Shown here in pieces: positions 59,838 through 64,000 of a stretch of 64,000 nucleotides of DNA. Each line of letters starts with the position of its first letter. Position 1 is the stretch's first letter. The stretch is taken from assembly GCA_938082505.1 (NCBI GenBank), contig CALLLH010000003.1:62001-126000 (forward strand). The letters run 5' to 3'. The stretch is from an uncultured Flavobacteriales bacterium. Lineage in GTDB: Bacteria; Bacteroidota; Bacteroidia; Flavobacteriales_D; Sanyastnellaceae. Under the pieces are notes generated by a model that was not told where the DNA came from, did not search any database, and saw nothing but the letters and a program-made list of their open reading frames with translations. Both the position numbers and the translations under genes were made by a program.

Positions 59838-60410
59838 ATGCGCGCCAAGTCCGAATTCGAAATCCCCTATACGGGTTTGAGCATCGGAAGACACGCATTC
59901 GACTTCAGGCTTGACGGGGCGTTCTTTTCAGAATTCGAACCCAACGACTTCAGCGATGCAGACCTTCAGGTCTTCGCTGAGTTGGACCGGTTCGAGAGCA
60001 TGATGCACTTCGACGTCCACGTGACGGGAACTGTGCGGTCCGATTGTGACCGCTGCAGCGCACCGGTCACGCTTCCGATTGAACACCGTGTACGGTATGT
60101 GGTGAAATTCGGAGAACGTACCTACCGCAATGACGATGACATCCTTGTCCTCGGCCCTGCGGAGCACCTGTTGGACGTGCGCGAATTCCTCTATGAGTCC
60201 ACGGTCCTGGGTCTGCCCTTGCGCCGGACGCATGAGGAAGATGAAGACTGTGACCCCCAGGTGTTGCAATACCTGACGGGCAGTGTGGTGGATGCACCGC
60301 TGGAAGTGCACGAGGAGACGGATCCGAGGTGGGCCGCGTTGAGGGGTTTGTCCTCCTCTCCGGACGAGGAACGTGAGCAAGGAATAGAGGAGGAACAACA
60401 AGACGAGTAA
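59838..60410 (+). CDS. YceD/DUF177 family protein
   Basis: 190 aa; CDRCSAPVTLPIEHRVRYVVKFG...; directly upstream of rpmF. Confidence 0.88.
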   Translation: MRAKSEFEIPYTGLSIGRHAFDFRLDGAFFSEFEPNDFSDADLQVFAELDRFESMMHFDVHVTGTVRSDCDRCSAPVTLPIEHRVRYVVKFGERTYRNDDDILVLGPAEHLLDVREFLYESTVLGLPLRRTHEEDEDCDPQVLQYLTGSVVDAPLEVHEETDPRWAALRGLSSSPDEEREQGIEEEQQDE

Positions 60411-60457
60411 ACCATTGACTCCGAAGTGCCCAGGCACTGAGGAACAACCATACGACC

Positions 60458-60652
60458 ATGGCACATCCCAAGCGACGCCAAAGCAAGACGCGCTCCCGCA
60501 AGCGCAGGACGCACTACAAGGCCGAAACGCCCAACGTGTCCACCTGTACCACGACGGGACAGGCCCACATGTTCCACCGTGCCCATTGGTATGAGGGAAA
60601 GCTCTACTACAAGGGCCGTGTGGTGATGGAGAAAGAAAGCGCCGAAGCCTGA
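60458..60652 (+). CDS. rpmF: 50S ribosomal protein L32
   Basis: 64 aa; [44 protein letters not shown]. Confidence 0.96.
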   Translation: MAHPKRRQSKTRSRKRRTHYKAETPNVSTCTTTGQAHMFHRAHWYEGKLYYKGRVVMEKESAEA

Positions 60653-60679
60653 CTTCTCCCCACTTGAATTTTCTGGAAG

Positions 60680-60710
60680 CCCGCCCAGCAGCCTGCTGAC
60701 GCGGGTTTTT
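60680..60710 (+). terminator. Intrinsic terminator after rpmF
   Basis: cccgc-c-cagca-gcc-tgctg-ac-gcggg followed by TTTTT. Confidence 0.75.
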
Positions 60711-60813
60711 CCACATCCGGTCGTGACCCCAGCCGCGCGCCACACTCAGGGCCGGCGGAGGGACGTCCTATTTTCGCCGCCACGCCTCCAGAAAGAGGTC
60801 AACACAACTTGCG

Positions 60814-61830
60814 ATGAGTTCAACTCAAACCGCCGCCATCACTGCAGTTCATGGATGGTTGCCCGAAGACAAGCTGACCAATGCCGACCTCGAAAAGATG
60901 GTCGACACCAACGACGAGTGGATCCGCACGCGTACGGGCATCACGGAACGCCGCATCCTGAAGGATCCCACCAAGGCCACCTCCGATATGGTGGCGGAAG
61001 TGATCAAGGGCCTTTGTGTCCAGCGCGGCATTGAACCGGCCACCATCGACCTCGTCATCGTGGCCACGGTCACGCCCGATATGTTCTTTCCATCCACCGC
61101 CCAATTGGCCTGTTACAAATCCGGGGCGGTCAATGCCTGGGGATTCGACCTCAGTGCAGCCTGCAGCGGATTCCTTTTTGCCTTGCGGACCGGTGGACAG
61201 TTCATCTCCACGGGCACCCACAAGCGCGTGGTGGTGGTCGGTTCGGACAAGATGAGCAGCATCGTGGACTACACAGACCGGACGACCTGTGTCCTGTTTG
61301 GCGACGCGGGAGCCGGGGTCCTGCTCGAGGCCGATCCCACGGGAGACAATGGCATTCGGGACGCCATTCTCCGCAGCGATGGTTCCGGAGCGGAACACCT
61401 CCGCATGCAGGCCGGCGGTTCCTTGAATCCCGCCTCTCATGAAACCGTGGATGCCAAAATGCACTTCATCGAACAGGATGGCAAGCCGGTCTTCAAGGCG
61501 GCGGTCACTTCCATGGCGGACGTGAGTTATGAAATCATGGAACGCAATGGCCTCTCCGCGGATGATGTGTCCTGGTTGGTGCCCCACCAGGCCAACATGC
61601 GCATCATCGACGCCACCGCCAACCGCATGGGGGTCGGACGCGAGAAAGTGATGATCAACATTCAGAAGTATGGCAATACCACTGCCGCCACCATTCCGCT
61701 CTGTCTCTGGGAGTGGGCAGAACGCCTGACTCCGGGGGAGAACCTCATACTCAGCAGCTTTGGAGGCGGATTCACCTGGGGCAGCATTTGGCTCAAATGG
61801 GCCATGGAACCCACCCCCAAAGCTCAATAA
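60814..61830 (+). CDS. fabH: 3-oxoacyl-[ACP] synthase III
   Basis: [52 protein letters not shown]; preceded by TATTTTCG at 60769. Confidence 0.96.
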   Translation: MSSTQTAAITAVHGWLPEDKLTNADLEKMVDTNDEWIRTRTGITERRILKDPTKATSDMVAEVIKGLCVQRGIEPATIDLVIVATVTPDMFFPSTAQLACYKSGAVNAWGFDLSAACSGFLFALRTGGQFISTGTHKRVVVVGSDKMSSIVDYTDRTTCVLFGDAGAGVLLEADPTGDNGIRDAILRSDGSGAEHLRMQAGGSLNPASHETVDAKMHFIEQDGKPVFKAAVTSMADVSYEIMERNGLSADDVSWLVPHQANMRIIDATANRMGVGREKVMINIQKYGNTTAATIPLCLWEWAERLTPGENLILSSFGGGFTWGSIWLKWAMEPTPKAQ

Positions 61831-61913
61831 GCACCTCGACTCGCATGAGTTCGGTGATTTTTCCGGTTACTTTGTCCTGTTGGATTTAACCGGTCCACCC
61901 ATTCAACCAGGCC

Positions 61914-62453
61914 ATGACCCAGGAAGAAATACAGGATCTGATCAAGTTTGTCGCCAAGTCCGGCGTACACGAAGTCGAAATCGAAAGAAAGGATTTCAAG
62001 ATTACCATCAAGAGCAGCGGCAATGGAACCAAGCGCGGCAAGGGCGGCATGTACGAAGCTCCTCAGGCCATGCATATGACCATGCCGGCAGGCATGCCCA
62101 TGTCGGTTCAGATGCCGGCTCCGGTCGCAGCACCGGCACCCGCTCCGCCTCCGGCAGCAGCACCCGCAGCACCCGCAGTGGAAGCCGCGCCGGCAGCCAG
62201 CGCCGATGCTGGGCTCATCGAGATCAAGAGTCCCATGATCGGCACCTTCTACCGCAAACCTTCTCCGGACAAGGACAACTTTGTCGAAATCGGCTCTACC
62301 GTGAAGCCGGGAGATGCGGTATGCACGATCGAGGCCATGAAGCTCTTCAATGAGATTGAGAGCGAAGTGTCCGGGCGCATTGTGAAGATCCTGGTCGACG
62401 ACAACAACCCTGTCGAATACGACCAGCCGCTCTTCCTTCTTGAACCGGCCTGA
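61914..62453 (+). CDS. accB: Acetyl-CoA carboxylase biotin carboxyl carrier protein
   Basis: Ala/Pro linker and biotinylation motif [15 protein letters not shown]. Confidence 0.96.
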   Translation: MTQEEIQDLIKFVAKSGVHEVEIERKDFKITIKSSGNGTKRGKGGMYEAPQAMHMTMPAGMPMSVQMPAPVAAPAPAPPPAAAPAAPAVEAAPAASADAGLIEIKSPMIGTFYRKPSPDKDNFVEIGSTVKPGDAVCTIEAMKLFNEIESEVSGRIVKILVDDNNPVEYDQPLFLLEPA

Positions 62454-62480
62454 CGCAGGCACACCCCATCGATTCACCAC

Positions 62481-63815
62481 ATGTTCAAGAAAATCCTGAT
62501 CGCCAACCGTGGCGAAATAGCCTTGCGTGTCATCCGGACCTGCAAGGAGATGGGCATCAAGACGGTGGCCGTCTATTCAACCGCAGATGCGGAAAGCCTG
62601 CACGTGCGGTTCGCGGATGAGGCCGTCTGCATCGGCCCTGCGCAGAGTGCACAGAGCTACCTCAACATTCCGAACATCATCGCTGCGGCGGAGATCACCA
62701 ATGCGGATGCGATTCACCCCGGATACGGTTTCTTGTCGGAAAACGCACAGTTCTCGAGGGTTTGCGGTGAAAACGACATCAAGTTCATCGGCGCCTCGCC
62801 GGAAATGATCGAGGCCATGGGAGACAAGGCTTCGGCCAAGTCCACCATGAAGGCTGCCGGCGTGCCGACCATCCCCGGCAGCGAAGGCATCCTCGAAGAC
62901 CTCGAGGACGCCCTGGCCTGCGCCAAGGAGATCGGGTATCCCGTCATGCTCAAGGCCACGGCCGGAGGCGGTGGGCGCGGGATGCGCGTTTGCCACAACG
63001 ACGAGGACACCGCCGATGCCTGGGACACCACGCGCCGCGAGGCGGGTGCCGCCTTCGGCAACGATGGCATGTACCTCGAGAAGTTCGTGACCGAGCCCCG
63101 CCACATCGAGATCCAGATCGCCGGGGACCGCAACGGCAAGTGCTGCCACCTGTCCGAGCGCGATTGCTCCATCCAGCGGCGCCATCAGAAGCTGGTCGAG
63201 GAGACCCCCTCGCCCTTCATGACGGATGACCTCCGCGAAAAGATGGGCCAGGCCGCCATCGCTGCCGGTGAGGCCGTGAACTATGAGGGTGTAGGCACCG
63301 TGGAATTCCTGGTCGATGCCGACCGGAACTTCTACTTCATGGAGATGAACACGCGGATCCAGGTCGAGCACACGATTACCGAGGAGGTGATCGACTACGA
63401 CCTCATCAAGGAACAGATCAAACTCGCCCACGGAGACCCGATTTCCGGTCGGAACTACTACCCCAAGATGCACGCCATCCAGTGCCGCATCAACGCGGAG
63501 GATCCGGACCGGAATTTCGCTCCGAGCCCCGGCACGGTAACCGATTATCACGGACCGGGAGGACACGGCATCCGCATTGACACACATGTCTACGCGGGAT
63601 ACCGCATCCCACCGCATTACGACAGCATGGTCGCCAAGCTGATTGTCGTCGCCCAGACCCGTGAAGAGGCCATCACCAAAATGCAGCGGGCCCTCGATGA
63701 GTACATCATCGAAGGGGTCAAGACCACCATCCCCTTCCACCAGAGGCTGATGCGCAATGAGCGCTTCCGCAGCGGCAACTTCACGACGAAGTTCCTGGAG
63801 GAGGAGACCATCTGA
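62481..63815 (+). CDS. accC: Acetyl-CoA carboxylase biotin carboxylase subunit
   Basis: [63 protein letters not shown]. Confidence 0.97.
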   Translation: MFKKILIANRGEIALRVIRTCKEMGIKTVAVYSTADAESLHVRFADEAVCIGPAQSAQSYLNIPNIIAAAEITNADAIHPGYGFLSENAQFSRVCGENDIKFIGASPEMIEAMGDKASAKSTMKAAGVPTIPGSEGILEDLEDALACAKEIGYPVMLKATAGGGGRGMRVCHNDEDTADAWDTTRREAGAAFGNDGMYLEKFVTEPRHIEIQIAGDRNGKCCHLSERDCSIQRRHQKLVEETPSPFMTDDLREKMGQAAIAAGEAVNYEGVGTVEFLVDADRNFYFMEMNTRIQVEHTITEEVIDYDLIKEQIKLAHGDPISGRNYYPKMHAIQCRINAEDPDRNFAPSPGTVTDYHGPGGHGIRIDTHVYAGYRIPPHYDSMVAKLIVVAQTREEAITKMQRALDEYIIEGVKTTIPFHQRLMRNERFRSGNFTTKFLEEETI

Positions 63816-63826
63816 TCCCTTCCGTC

Positions 63827-64000
63827 CTACCCTTTCTTGAGCTTGGCCGCCAGGGCAGTCGTGCTGCGGCCGGGCACCAAGTCAATGGTGGCTACGGTGC
63901 CCCCAAGCGTACGGACCTCCGCACTTCCCACGATGTAGCGCGGGTCGGAACCGTCCGCGCAGTCCGCGTCGTAATCCCCGCCCTTGACCAATACATCCGG
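63827..64000 (-). CDS. rfaE2: D-glycero-beta-D-manno-heptose 1-phosphate adenylyltransferase, C-terminal fragment (runs off the window end)
   Basis: Minus strand reads PDVLVKGGDYDADCADGSDPRYIVGSAEVRTLGGTVATIDLVPGRSTTALAAKLKKG*. Not in the supplied ORF list. Confidence 0.85.
   Translation of the reverse strand, partial: PDVLVKGGDYDADCADGSDPRYIVGSAEVRTLGGTVATIDLVPGRSTTALAAKLKKG

Noticed and set aside
62101-62215. Ala/Pro repeat tract in accB as a tandem-repeat element
   Set aside because: It is the normal flexible Ala/Pro linker before the biotinyl domain.
1-64000. CRISPR arrays, IS/transposase genes, integrases, prophage or defence islands
   Set aside because: None seen: no regularly spaced repeats, transposase/integrase motifs or phage structural genes. 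Apparent synteny is core-genome, so claiming a novel mobile or defence system would be unsupported.

Overview
This 64-kb, GC-rich window reads as gene-dense core chromosome from a Bacteroidetes (Bacteroidota) bacterium. The assignment rests on PorX, GldD/GldE, a type-B T9SS sorting domain, TAnnTTTG-like promoters and Bacteroidetes-type synteny. Recognisable blocks are: efp (5' end only); tRNA-Leu-tig-clpP-clpX-mutS; ald-tsaE-porX; an HD hydrolase; rng, a tiny basic ORF, a TPR protein and HU; mutY-ssb-gldE/gldD-coaX-OMP-TPR-lptC-hlyC-ppiD; queA; an epimerase; cysS; a glutaminyl-cyclase-like M28 protein; pheS; tRNA-Pro; a receiver-Crp regulator; pheT; a response regulator and histidine kinase pair; an MBL hydrolase; a large pseudo-peptidase/PD40/beta-barrel protein; an M20 amidohydrolase; recQ; kdsD-tatC-lptB; ribE with a T9SS type-B protein; pdxA-DUF177-rpmF-fabH-accB-accC; and the rfaE2 3' end. 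I saw no mobile element, prophage, CRISPR array, rRNA or defence island. I found no clear new multi-gene system. The most notable observations are an uninterrupted GldE-GldD fusion ORF, an unlisted 30-aa Lys/Arg-rich ORF upstream of rng, a Trp/Gly-rich envelope protein pair next to efp, a TPR protein with a degenerate histidine-kinase module, a pseudo-peptidase/propeller/beta-barrel protein, a perfect 15-bp hairpin spanning the queA stop, and a recurrent TATnTTCG promoter-like box. All assignments come from reading sequence and recalled family motifs. No searches were run.
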